Positions 24,994 through 33,112 of a stretch of 64,000 nucleotides of DNA are shown here, piece after piece. The stretch spans positions 868,001 through 932,000 of the forward strand of contig NC_010602.1 in assembly GCF_000017685.1 (NCBI RefSeq). The letters are read 5' to 3'. Position 1 is the first letter of the stretch. Every line of letters starts with the position of its first letter. The notes under the pieces were generated by a model. The model was not told the DNA's origin. It searched no databases and saw only the letters and a program-made list of their open reading frames with translations. A program made the position numbers and the translations under genes. Source of the DNA: Leptospira biflexa serovar Patoc strain 'Patoc 1 (Paris)' (GTDB lineage Bacteria; Spirochaetota; Leptospiria; Leptospirales; Leptospiraceae).

Positions 24994-25104
24994 TTGGACA
25001 GACGTTGGAAACGAATTTTGGCTTTTTTTGTGATCACATTGGTGTATTGTTTTTGGGTTTTTATTGGATATAATTTGGTAGGTGTTTTGAGCTTCGCTTC
25101 CTAA
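24994..25104 (+). CDS. Possible small membrane protein (36 residues)
   Basis: A short frame beginning with TTG 24994 and preceded by AGAGGG at the right distance (about six bases). It encodes a basic start (MDRRWKR) and a hydrophobic stretch of about 20 residues (ILAFFVITLVYCFWVFIGY), i.e. a single membrane helix with positive-inside charge. It lies just before hisB. The small size makes it uncertain. Confidence 0.35.
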   Translation: MDRRWKRILAFFVITLVYCFWVFIGYNLVGVLSFAS

Positions 25105-25148
25105 TTCTCACTCACATTCTCTCTTGACAGCTGGGTTTTCTACCAAAC

Positions 25149-25742
25149 ATGCTTAGGAATATGGTGGAATCCAGAAAAACATCCGAAACGGACATCCGCT
25201 TGGACCTAAACCTCCGAGGCAGTGGTGTTTATGCATTTGATACAGAAATCCCTTTTTTTGAGCATATGCTCTCTCATATCGCCAAACATGGCCTAATTGA
25301 CATGGATCTAAAACTACGGGGAGACATTGGCATTGATTGCCACCACTCCGTAGAAGATACGGCCATTCTACTTGGTCAAATGATCCACACCCAACTGGGG
25401 GACAAAAAAGGAATCTTTCGGTATGGAAATTTCACCCTTCCCATGGATGAAGTTTTGACCACAGTTGCCGTTGATCTTGGTGGAAGATTTTATTTTAAGT
25501 ACACTGGACCTGCACTCGACGGCAAGTTTGGTATTTATGACGCAGAACTCACATTAGAGTTTTTACAAAAGCTTGCCCTCAATGCTAAAATGAACCTTCA
25601 CGTTGTGGTTCATTACGGAGAAAACAGACACCATATCCACGAGTCGATTTTTAAGGCTTTGGGAAAGGCACTCCGGCAAGCCATTGCAATCGACACGAGC
25701 GCCAAAGACCAAATTCCATCCACAAAGGGAATGCTCGAGTGA
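25149..25742 (+). CDS. hisB: Imidazoleglycerol-phosphate dehydratase
   Basis: A 197-residue monofunctional HisB that dehydrates imidazole glycerol phosphate to imidazole acetol phosphate in histidine biosynthesis. Diagnostic metal-binding motifs are [27 protein letters not shown] and the second-repeat [18 protein letters not shown]. The length fits the single-domain enzyme. The start is uncertain: ATG 25149 has no clear ribosome site, and ATG 25161 has TAGGAA only two bases before it. The stop overlaps hisH by four bases. Confidence 0.95.
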   Translation: MLRNMVESRKTSETDIRLDLNLRGSGVYAFDTEIPFFEHMLSHIAKHGLIDMDLKLRGDIGIDCHHSVEDTAILLGQMIHTQLGDKKGIFRYGNFTLPMDEVLTTVAVDLGGRFYFKYTGPALDGKFGIYDAELTLEFLQKLALNAKMNLHVVVHYGENRHHIHESIFKALGKALRQAIAIDTSAKDQIPSTKGMLE

Positions 25743-26365
25743 TCGCTGTTTTGGATTTTGGAATGGGAAATATCCATTCCTTGTTAAAGGCAGTCTCGCT
25801 ATATACAAACGATTTTGTTTTTACGAGTGATCCCGAAAAGGTAAAACTAGCGGATAAAATCATTTTACCAGGTGATGGACATTTTGATAAAGCAATGCAG
25901 AACCTAAACGAACTCGGGTTTACTTCGCTGATCAAAGACCACATTGAAAGAAAAAAGTATCTATTTGGGATTTGTATCGGCTATCAAGTATTATTCGAGG
26001 ATTCCGATGAGACAAATAAACCAGGGTCTACAATCTCTGGGCTCGGACTCATTCGAGGGAAAATCAGAAAGTTTGAAGGCAAAGCAAATCTCAAAGTGCC
26101 ACATATGGGTTGGAATAAACTCTTTGATATCAAACAAAAAAATTCCAAATTACTCAAAGGGATTCCAAATGAATCTTTTATGTACTTCATCCATTCTTAC
26201 CGTCCGGTAGGCGTAGACCGATTGGACATCACAGCAAACTGTCATTATTACGGAGAATCTTTCCCTGCTGTTGTGGAAAAAGAAACCATATTTGGAACCC
26301 AGTTCCACCCTGAAAAGTCAGATAAACTAGGACTTGGAATCCTAAAGAATTTCATCGAAATCTAA
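25739..26365 (+). CDS. hisH: Imidazole glycerol phosphate synthase, glutamine amidotransferase subunit
   Basis: A 208-residue class I glutamine amidotransferase that supplies ammonia to HisF. The nucleophile is Cys79 in FGICIGYQ, and the His/Glu pair is in [19 protein letters not shown] is the typical HisH start. It begins with GTG 25739, overlapping the hisB stop. The partner subunit gene hisF is not in the window. Confidence 0.95.
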   Translation: MIAVLDFGMGNIHSLLKAVSLYTNDFVFTSDPEKVKLADKIILPGDGHFDKAMQNLNELGFTSLIKDHIERKKYLFGICIGYQVLFEDSDETNKPGSTISGLGLIRGKIRKFEGKANLKVPHMGWNKLFDIKQKNSKLLKGIPNESFMYFIHSYRPVGVDRLDITANCHYYGESFPAVVEKETIFGTQFHPEKSDKLGLGILKNFIEI

Positions 26366-27108
26366 TGTTAGTATTACCAGCAATTGATTTACTCGACAAC
26401 GAAGCTGTCCGCCTTCTACAAGGTGATTATTCCAAAAAAACCGTTTATTCGTCTTCTCCCGAAAAAATGATCCAAGTCTTTGAAGAACAGGGTGCCACTC
26501 TCATCCATATTGTGGATCTCAATGCGGCAAAAACGGGAAAATCGGAAAATGAAAAAACAATCAAAAAAATCAAAGAGAAGTGCACCGTAGATCTAGAGTT
26601 AGGTGGAGGTATCCGGACCATCGACAATATGAAGTTTTATGATGGATTGGGTGTTTCACGACTGATTTTAGGAACTGTTGCTGTGGAAGAACCCAATGTC
26701 GTAGAAAAGGCAGTTTCTTTATTTGGCCAAGACCGCATTGTCATCGGTGTGGATGCAAAAAATGGATATGTCAGAACCAAAGGTTGGGAGTCTAATTCTG
26801 GAATATTGTACAAAGATTTTTTAACGACCATGTATGGAATGGGAATTCGCCACGTGATCTTCACCGATATTGCAAGAGATGGAATGATGGAAGGCCCAAA
26901 TACTTTAGCGTATGCCGAATTACTTGAAACATTCCCAGACTTACAACTTGTCGCTTCTGGTGGTGTTTCTTCCAAAGAGGATTTGGTGGAACTCTATGAC
27001 AAAACGAATGGAAAATTGTTTGGTGCCATCACAGGGAAAGCCATTTATGAAGGAAAATTAGATCTAAAAGAAAGTATCAGGATTCTAAATCAAAAGAGGG
27101 AAAAATAG
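26365..27108 (+). CDS. hisA: ProFAR isomerase (HisA)
   Basis: A 247-residue (beta/alpha)8 barrel that isomerises ProFAR to PRFAR, the fourth step of histidine biosynthesis. The N-terminal catalytic Asp is in LPAIDLLD, the second is in VIGVDAKNG, and phosphate-binding motifs are GGGIRT and ASGGVSS. The ATG overlaps the hisH stop (TAATG). The VKOR-DsbA gene follows two bases after its stop. Confidence 0.95.
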   Translation: MLVLPAIDLLDNEAVRLLQGDYSKKTVYSSSPEKMIQVFEEQGATLIHIVDLNAAKTGKSENEKTIKKIKEKCTVDLELGGGIRTIDNMKFYDGLGVSRLILGTVAVEEPNVVEKAVSLFGQDRIVIGVDAKNGYVRTKGWESNSGILYKDFLTTMYGMGIRHVIFTDIARDGMMEGPNTLAYAELLETFPDLQLVASGGVSSKEDLVELYDKTNGKLFGAITGKAIYEGKLDLKESIRILNQKREK

Positions 27109-27110
27109 AA

Positions 27111-28343
27111 ATGAATCGTAAAAATTTGGCAATTGGTGGACTCGTCGTAGGAGTTTTAGGACTTCTATTTTCGTTCCTATTAGCAGTCGAGTATTTTGGA
27201 ATTGGAACAGACAATGTTGCCGGTGCCGCTTGTTCCGCATTAGGTGGTGGTGATTCATGTTTAAAAGTAGCAGAAAGTTCTTATTCGGCGATTCCTGGTG
27301 TCCCATTCCTTGGGAATATTCCTATTGCCTTACTTGGTTTTGGATTCTATGGACTCCTCGTTTATACTTTTTATCTCATCTATAAAAGCACAAATTCTGA
27401 AGAAATTTCCAAACTGATCTCTCTTGTTCTACCTGTTTTGATACTTGGTTTTATTTTTGATCTTATCTTATTTGGTATTTCGGTTGGGATCATCGGTACC
27501 ATTTGCCAGTTGTGTTTTATCACATATATTGTGACCATTTCATTACTTGCGATTGTATTTCTATTATGGAAAACAGAAGGGAAACCAAAACTCAATATCC
27601 CCGCTTCCATTAAAGATGGTTATGCGACGTTCGGGCTTGTTTTCTTTTTTAGTTTTTCTGTGGGTTTTGCCTCAAGTAAAATGTGGGTAAAGGGTGAGTC
27701 CTCAAATACACTTGCCACTTCCAGAGGAATGGATTCCAAAGAAATCCAAACCAAAATTGTTTCATACTTCCAAGAACCAACACTCGGGATCAATGTATCC
27801 GGTTCTCCTTTCATTGGAAAGAAGGATGCACCCATCACCATAGTCAAGTATGCAGATTACAATTGTGGTCACTGCCTCCACACAAGTCACATCTTACACA
27901 CTGTCCTATCTGAATATGATGGAATGGTAAAGGTTGTGTATAAAAATTTTCCTTTGGACGGTTCTTGTAACCGACTCATGCAACAACCACGGCCAGGTGC
28001 CTCTTCCTGTGTAGCAGCCATGGCAGCCATTTGTGCCGACAAACAAGGAAAATTTGAACCAATGTACCGCGGTTTGTATGATAATCTAGAAAAAGGTGTG
28101 GCTCATTCGGGAGCAAGTGTTGTGAATTTGGGGAATCTCATTGGACTCAATGTCAATTCCCTCAAAGCATGTATGGCATCCAAGGAAGCACAAAACCAAT
28201 TGAACGCAGAAATTGATGAAGCAGAAAAACTGAATATCCAATCCACTCCTTCTCTTTACATCAATGATCGTCGAATTGAAAGTGGAACACCAAATCCTGT
28301 GTTCTTAAAAACTTTACTCGAACAAATCATCCAAAAGATGTAA
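27111..28343 (+). CDS. VKOR-DsbA fusion: disulfide-bond-forming membrane protein
   Basis: A 410-residue protein joining a vitamin K epoxide reductase domain (four to five helices, about 1-190) to a periplasmic DsbA-type thioredoxin domain (about 215-410). VKOR cysteines are Cys41/Cys50 in the loop and CQLC (132-135) near the quinone site; the thioredoxin motif is C252-G-H-C255, with the cis-Pro loop STPSLYIN. It would oxidise cysteines of exported proteins and pass electrons to quinone. It starts two bases after hisA with GAGGG inside hisA, so it is likely part of the his operon. Confidence 0.87.
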   Translation: MNRKNLAIGGLVVGVLGLLFSFLLAVEYFGIGTDNVAGAACSALGGGDSCLKVAESSYSAIPGVPFLGNIPIALLGFGFYGLLVYTFYLIYKSTNSEEISKLISLVLPVLILGFIFDLILFGISVGIIGTICQLCFITYIVTISLLAIVFLLWKTEGKPKLNIPASIKDGYATFGLVFFFSFSVGFASSKMWVKGESSNTLATSRGMDSKEIQTKIVSYFQEPTLGINVSGSPFIGKKDAPITIVKYADYNCGHCLHTSHILHTVLSEYDGMVKVVYKNFPLDGSCNRLMQQPRPGASSCVAAMAAICADKQGKFEPMYRGLYDNLEKGVAHSGASVVNLGNLIGLNVNSLKACMASKEAQNQLNAEIDEAEKLNIQSTPSLYINDRRIESGTPNPVFLKTLLEQIIQKM

Positions 28344-28360
28344 AACTTTCGGACTTTCAA

Positions 28361-28382
28361 GCACCTATTTTCTGATAGGTGC
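28361..28382. terminator. Hairpin between convergent genes
   Basis: GCACCTAT (28361-28368) and ATAGGTGC (28375-28382) make a perfect 8-bp stem with a 6-nt loop that overlaps the last codons of the NeuB-like gene. No strong T-run follows on either strand, so its role as a terminator is uncertain. Confidence 0.45.
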
Positions 28383-29357
28383 CACTCGGATGGGTCCTTC
28401 TGGTAATAATGAAGGATCCCCCACCAAGTCCAATTCCCAAGAATCTAAAACCGTATTGTCTTTTGTATGTAGGGCAGGTCGTAGGCTCATGACCGATTGG
28501 TTTTGTTTGTACAAAGACCTTCGTCCGTAAAACCAACCACTGGTTTCTTCTTTGTGAGTGTTTTTTCCATACTTCCCACCCATCACATAACTATGTTTAG
28601 TATCTTCAGCTAATTTTTTAAAAGATACTGGGTCCATAGAAATGCTATGGTCTGGGCCTTCCAAATTTCGATCCAAAGTAAAATGTTTTTCAATGACAAC
28701 AGCCCCAAGTCCAATAGCAAGGGAAGAGGCGAGTGTTCCATCCGAATGGTCACTGAAACCAATGACATAATCTGTTGTGTCCAAATAATAGGGGATGGAT
28801 TGAAGGTTTACTTTATCCAATGGAGTTGGGTACATTGATACACAATGTAACAAACATACTTCTGCATTCTCTTTTTGGAATTTAGAAATGGCACGGATCA
28901 CTTCTTCTGGCAGAGCTGCCCCCGTGGACACAATGATGGGTTTTTTTGTTTGGATCACTTTGTTGAGCAGTGGTAAGTTGACGATGTCTCCAGAAGCAAT
29001 TTTAAAAATTGGGACATTTAAGTTAGATAACAAATCAACTGCAGAATCACAAAGCGGAGTGGAAAAAAAATCGAGCCCCAAATTTAGGGCTGTTTTTTGA
29101 AATTCTCTATGGAATTTTTCATCCAATTCGTATTGTTTGAAGATATCAAATAAAAACTTTACTTCAGGGTTTTTCGTATCAATGAATTCTTCTGTGCGGT
29201 AGGTTTGGAACTTTACCGCATGGGCACCGGATTCCTTTGCTTTCTCAATCGTACGTTTGCCAATTTCTAAGTCGGCGTTATGGTTCAGTCCAATCTCTGC
29301 TACTAAATATGGTTCTGAGTTTCTGGTAAGAGTTTTATTGCCAATATGAAAATCCAA
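28365..29357 (-). CDS. NeuB/SpsE-family sialic-acid-type synthase
   Basis: A 330-residue synthase of the N-acetylneuraminate/legionaminate/pseudaminate family, which condenses a hexosamine with phosphoenolpyruvate to form nonulosonic acids. Barrel motifs include VAEIGLNHNADLEIG, AVKFQTYR, FFSTPLCDSAV, IFKIASGD, STGAA, LLHCVSMYPTP, GFSDHSDGT, IEKHFTLDRNLEGPDH and SGWFYGRRSLY. The C-terminal SAF-type region is short. The start is TTG 29357 with GAGG about six bases upstream. No other sugar genes are near; it lies 30 bases after feoB, so it may be read from that operon. Confidence 0.85.
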   Translation of the reverse strand: MDFHIGNKTLTRNSEPYLVAEIGLNHNADLEIGKRTIEKAKESGAHAVKFQTYRTEEFIDTKNPEVKFLFDIFKQYELDEKFHREFQKTALNLGLDFFSTPLCDSAVDLLSNLNVPIFKIASGDIVNLPLLNKVIQTKKPIIVSTGAALPEEVIRAISKFQKENAEVCLLHCVSMYPTPLDKVNLQSIPYYLDTTDYVIGFSDHSDGTLASSLAIGLGAVVIEKHFTLDRNLEGPDHSISMDPVSFKKLAEDTKHSYVMGGKYGKNTHKEETSGWFYGRRSLYKQNQSVMSLRPALHTKDNTVLDSWELDLVGDPSLLPEGPIRVAPIRK

Positions 29358-29387
29358 AGTGAGCCTCTAGACTTCATTGTCGGCAGA

Positions 29388-31460
29388 TTAAACAAATCCT
29401 AAAATTTTTCCCAATTGGAATACCAGAAAGGAGGTAAAGATCGCAAGTGTTGTCATGTACAAAAATTGGACTGTCGGCCAAAGCAAACTCCCTGTTTCCT
29501 TTTTTGTCACAGCAAGGGTGGACATACATTGGCTAGCAAAGGCAAAAAAGAGGAGGAGGGAAAGTCCTGTGAGTGGAGTCCAAACAGGGGATCCATCTGG
29601 TTTTTTGTCAGCCCGAAGTGTTTCCCGTAAGGATTCGGATTCCTCACCTTCCTCTTCCGATCCGTATAATACTGCTAAGGTGGAAACCATCACTTCCCTG
29701 GCTGCAAACGAAGTTAGAATGGAGATTCCAATTTTCCAATCAAAACCAAGAGGTTCGATGGCAGGTTCCATTACCTTTCCCACACGTCCAATATAGGAAG
29801 TTTCGATGGGGCTTGTTTTCCAAACATTGTCTTTGTATTCGGCGGGGAAGTGGCTTAAAAACCATAAAATCACAGAGATATAAAGGATGATCTGACCTGC
29901 CGTCGCCAAAAATGATTTCACTTTTCCGTAGACAGTAAAAAATAAACTTTTGAAGGAAGGTAGGTTGTATCTAGGCAATTCCATCACAAAATAAGAAGCA
30001 TTTTCTTTGAAGACAGTCTTACGAAAGATGAGTGCAAAAGTGAAACTCACTATCATTCCGAGAAAGAACATGGAAAACAAAACAAAACCTTGGACATTGA
30101 AAATTCCAAATATTGGTGGGTAACTAAAAACAGTTCCCACAATCAAAATGTAAACAGGGTATCTTGCCGAACACATGATGAGTGGTGACACCATAATCGT
30201 TGTAAAACGATCCGATTTGTTTTCAATGGTCCTTGTTCCAAGGATGGCAGGAACCGCACAGGCGGCTGACGAAAGAAGTGGGATAAAGGATTTTCCAGAA
30301 AGTCCAAATTTCCCCATCAAACGATCCATGAGAAAACTTGCTCTTGCTAAATAACCAGATTCTTCTAAAATCCCAATGAACAAAAAAAGTAATGCTATTT
30401 GTGGAACAAAAACAACAACGCTTCCCACTCCACCTAATATCCCTTCTATGAGGAGTGATTTCAATGGCCCATCGGATAAAACGTTCCCAATGGTTTCTTG
30501 AAGACCTGTGATTCCTTCCTCAATCAAATCCATTGGAATTTCAGCAAAACTAAAAAGACTTTGGAAGAGTAATCCCATCAGTAGAAAAAAACATACAAAA
30601 CCTAAAATGGGATGTAAAAAGATACGGTCCAATCGTTCTTCCCAACTCCCTTGTATTGCAATTGGATAATGAATCGTCTCAGAGATGATTTTTTTGATCA
30701 AGATGGATCTGTGGATCATCTCTTCTTGGTATGCAAACTGTAAGGGTTTTGATTCCAATTCTTTGGTTAAAAATTGTTTGGTTTCGTTAGGGAATTGGTT
30801 TAGGTAGCGACTGTCCTGTAAGTGTGGGTCATGATTTAAAAATTTAAGTGCCTGCGAAAGAAAAAACTCCGCTTCATTGGTTGTAATTTTGAGTTTTTGT
30901 TTTAGGGAAGTTAAAAAGGATTCTTCTTTGGATCCCCATGTCCATAACCGTTTTTGTTTTCGATACGATTCTTCTTTGGATAATAATGTTTTAAGTTCAG
31001 AGATCCCTTCACCTGACTTTGCATTTACAAGAACAATTTCTAGTCCAAGGGAATGTTTTAATTTTTTCAAATCCAATTGGATTCTTTTTTTTTCGAGGAC
31101 ATCCTTCATCGTGAGGACAACAAGAGTGGGCACACCCATGTCGATGATTTGTAATAAAAATTGGAGACCTCTCTCTAGGTTGAGAGCATCCAATACATAA
31201 ATCACTACTTCATTTTCCTTTCGTTTGAGTAAAACTTCGTAGGCGATCTTTTTATCTTCGGCAATTCCACCTAGACCGTATGTTCCGGGTAAGTCGGTGA
31301 TCTTTAATTCCAAATTGGGTAAATAAACAACCCCTTCTTTTTTTTCTACAGTGACTCCACTGAAGTTCCCCGTTTTTTGATTTAGGCCTGTGAGTTGGTT
31401 GAATAAAGTGGTTTTCCCACAATTTGGATTTCCGACTAGGTAGATATTTTTTTCTTTCAT
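29388..31460 (-). CDS. feoB: Ferrous iron transport protein B
   Basis: A 690-residue Fe(II) transporter: N-terminal G domain (1-165), a linker, and a membrane part with two Gate repeats. G1 is GNPNCGKTT, G2 lies in FSGVTVE, G3 is DLPGTYGL, and G4 is TMKD (117-120), where Thr replaces the usual Asn that recognises guanine. Membrane signatures include ESGYLARASFLMDRLM, SAACAVPAILGTRTI and CSARYPVY. ATG 31460 overlaps the feoA stop by four bases; a longer frame from 31535 would read over feoA. Confidence 0.93.
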   Translation of the reverse strand: MKEKNIYLVGNPNCGKTTLFNQLTGLNQKTGNFSGVTVEKKEGVVYLPNLELKITDLPGTYGLGGIAEDKKIAYEVLLKRKENEVVIYVLDALNLERGLQFLLQIIDMGVPTLVVLTMKDVLEKKRIQLDLKKLKHSLGLEIVLVNAKSGEGISELKTLLSKEESYRKQKRLWTWGSKEESFLTSLKQKLKITTNEAEFFLSQALKFLNHDPHLQDSRYLNQFPNETKQFLTKELESKPLQFAYQEEMIHRSILIKKIISETIHYPIAIQGSWEERLDRIFLHPILGFVCFFLLMGLLFQSLFSFAEIPMDLIEEGITGLQETIGNVLSDGPLKSLLIEGILGGVGSVVVFVPQIALLFLFIGILEESGYLARASFLMDRLMGKFGLSGKSFIPLLSSAACAVPAILGTRTIENKSDRFTTIMVSPLIMCSARYPVYILIVGTVFSYPPIFGIFNVQGFVLFSMFFLGMIVSFTFALIFRKTVFKENASYFVMELPRYNLPSFKSLFFTVYGKVKSFLATAGQIILYISVILWFLSHFPAEYKDNVWKTSPIETSYIGRVGKVMEPAIEPLGFDWKIGISILTSFAAREVMVSTLAVLYGSEEEGEESESLRETLRADKKPDGSPVWTPLTGLSLLLFFAFASQCMSTLAVTKKETGSLLWPTVQFLYMTTLAIFTSFLVFQLGKILGFV

Positions 31461-31696
31461 TGTTTGGTGGTTTTCAGTAAAATCGCTTCTCCATCTTTCA
31501 TTCGAAGACCAATGGTGGTGCCCCCTAATAAACAAATCAATTTACCAAGGTATTTGGATTTGGTTTTTAAAACGATTTGTGCACCAGGGAAAAATCCCAG
31601 CTCTAACAGTTCTGTGATCATTGGTTTTGGTAATTGGTCCAAATTGATGGATACAATTTCAGCAGTTTCCCCTTCGTTTAAATCTAAAAGTGTCAT
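31457..31696 (-). CDS. feoA: FeoA-domain protein
   Basis: A 79-residue SH3-like protein that accompanies FeoB. It shows the FeoA pattern (MTLLDLNEGETAEIVSI, LLELGFFPGAQIVLKTK, IGLRMKDGEAILLK). The ATG overlaps the stop of the ubiB-like gene and its stop overlaps feoB, indicating tight translational coupling of all three. Confidence 0.9.
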   Translation of the reverse strand: MTLLDLNEGETAEIVSINLDQLPKPMITELLELGFFPGAQIVLKTKSKYLGKLICLLGGTTIGLRMKDGEAILLKTTKQ

Positions 31697-32997
31697 GTTT
31701 TCCCAATTACAAAATTTTGAGAGTCTCGAAACAAATTGATTTCAGGAGCCATGGATTTTACATATCTGTCAAAGTATAACATTTGTTTCATGAGAAGGGC
31801 AAACTCCCTTGGAATTTTTAATCCATTTTTTTCAGCAATTTCCTTCATATCGAACATGATTCGATTCACCTTGGATTCATCAAACATTTCATTTGTCGTC
31901 AAATGGACATAAACGGATTCTAATTCATTAAAAACAGAATCCAATTCTTTGGCAAGTAAGGTTGGATTCACTCCGCTATCGGTAGAATCCATCTCGACAA
32001 GGCCTTTTGCAACTAACATTGGTTCACCAATCCCAATCCCTTGGGTAAAAAGCATTAACCCGCTCCAAATTTTTGGAGAGATCCTACCAACAATTCCAAA
32101 ATCAATAAAACCAATACATCCATCTTTTAGGATCATCAAATTCCCCGCATGGACATCGGCATGAAAAAAACCTTGGTTGGACAAAGAAGAAAACCAAATC
32201 TCAAGTGCATCACTCAAAACTTTTCTTGGGTTGTCCGTAAATTGTTTTAATCCTTTTTCATCGGTGATGGGGACTCCATAAAACCGTTCCATTGTTAATA
32301 CTTTTTTGGTGGAAAGAGTGTGATAGACTCGAGGGACTTTGGCTCTCGTTTCATTTGCTTTCAGAAGATAGGCTTCAAACTCTTCTATGTTTTTGGCTTC
32401 TTGGATAAAATCGATTTCTTGTAAGATGGAGATCTGGAATTCTTGGAACATCGCGGTGAGACCAGATTTTTTAAATTCAGGTGCGATGAACTCCAATACT
32501 TTTGTTAGGATCCCTAGAATCTGCATGTCGGTTTTTAAAGTGAGATGGACATCGGGCCTTTGTACTTTGACAACCACATCCAAACCTTCTTTTGTGATTG
32601 CCGCATGGACTTGGGCAATGGATGCGGACGCTAGAGGAGTTTCTTCAAAACGATGGAATAAGGATTCTAGTTTCCCACCAAGCTCTCGTTCCACTGTGGA
32701 TTTGATTTCTCGATACTGAACAGGCCTTACTGAGTCCAAACAGGCCTGCATCTCTTCTACGTATTCGATGGGAAAGAGGGAAGGGGCACTGGCAATGAAT
32801 TGGCCCAGTTTGATATACGTCGCACCTAATTGGGAAAAGGCCTCGCGTAACATGATGGCGATTTCTCTATGGTTTGGTTCTCCCTTGGCCAGTTTTGCCA
32901 GGATTCCTAACAGTTTTGTTGAGAACACAAAACTAGAATGAGCCACTCGAAGGCTTGAGTGGAGACCAAAAGAGACAATCTCGGAAAATGAGTCCAT
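31693..32997 (-). CDS. ABC1/AarF/UbiB-family atypical kinase
   Basis: A 434-residue protein-kinase-like fold of the UbiB/ADCK group, tied to quinone and lipid metabolism. It has the family's N-terminal KxGQ motif (YIKLGQFIASAP), ASIAQVHAA (nucleotide loop), VVVKVQRP, the catalytic HADVHAGNLM and the metal-binding DFG in FIDFGIVGRIS. I prefer ATG 32997 (AGGG just upstream) to a TTG at 33018 with no ribosome site. It is the first gene of the ubiB-feoA-feoB cluster, an unusual partner for iron transport. Confidence 0.85.
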   Translation of the reverse strand: MDSFSEIVSFGLHSSLRVAHSSFVFSTKLLGILAKLAKGEPNHREIAIMLREAFSQLGATYIKLGQFIASAPSLFPIEYVEEMQACLDSVRPVQYREIKSTVERELGGKLESLFHRFEETPLASASIAQVHAAITKEGLDVVVKVQRPDVHLTLKTDMQILGILTKVLEFIAPEFKKSGLTAMFQEFQISILQEIDFIQEAKNIEEFEAYLLKANETRAKVPRVYHTLSTKKVLTMERFYGVPITDEKGLKQFTDNPRKVLSDALEIWFSSLSNQGFFHADVHAGNLMILKDGCIGFIDFGIVGRISPKIWSGLMLFTQGIGIGEPMLVAKGLVEMDSTDSGVNPTLLAKELDSVFNELESVYVHLTTNEMFDESKVNRIMFDMKEIAEKNGLKIPREFALLMKQMLYFDRYVKSMAPEINLFRDSQNFVIGKT

Positions 32998-33112
32998 AAA
33001 CCCTAATTTGGGACTCAAATGGGGATTGGAAACGACAAAATGGACTCCGAACCTACAATTGAAATAGAGTTGCAGGATTAGGTCCCAACCAAAAACTTAT
33101 CAAATCGCACCC

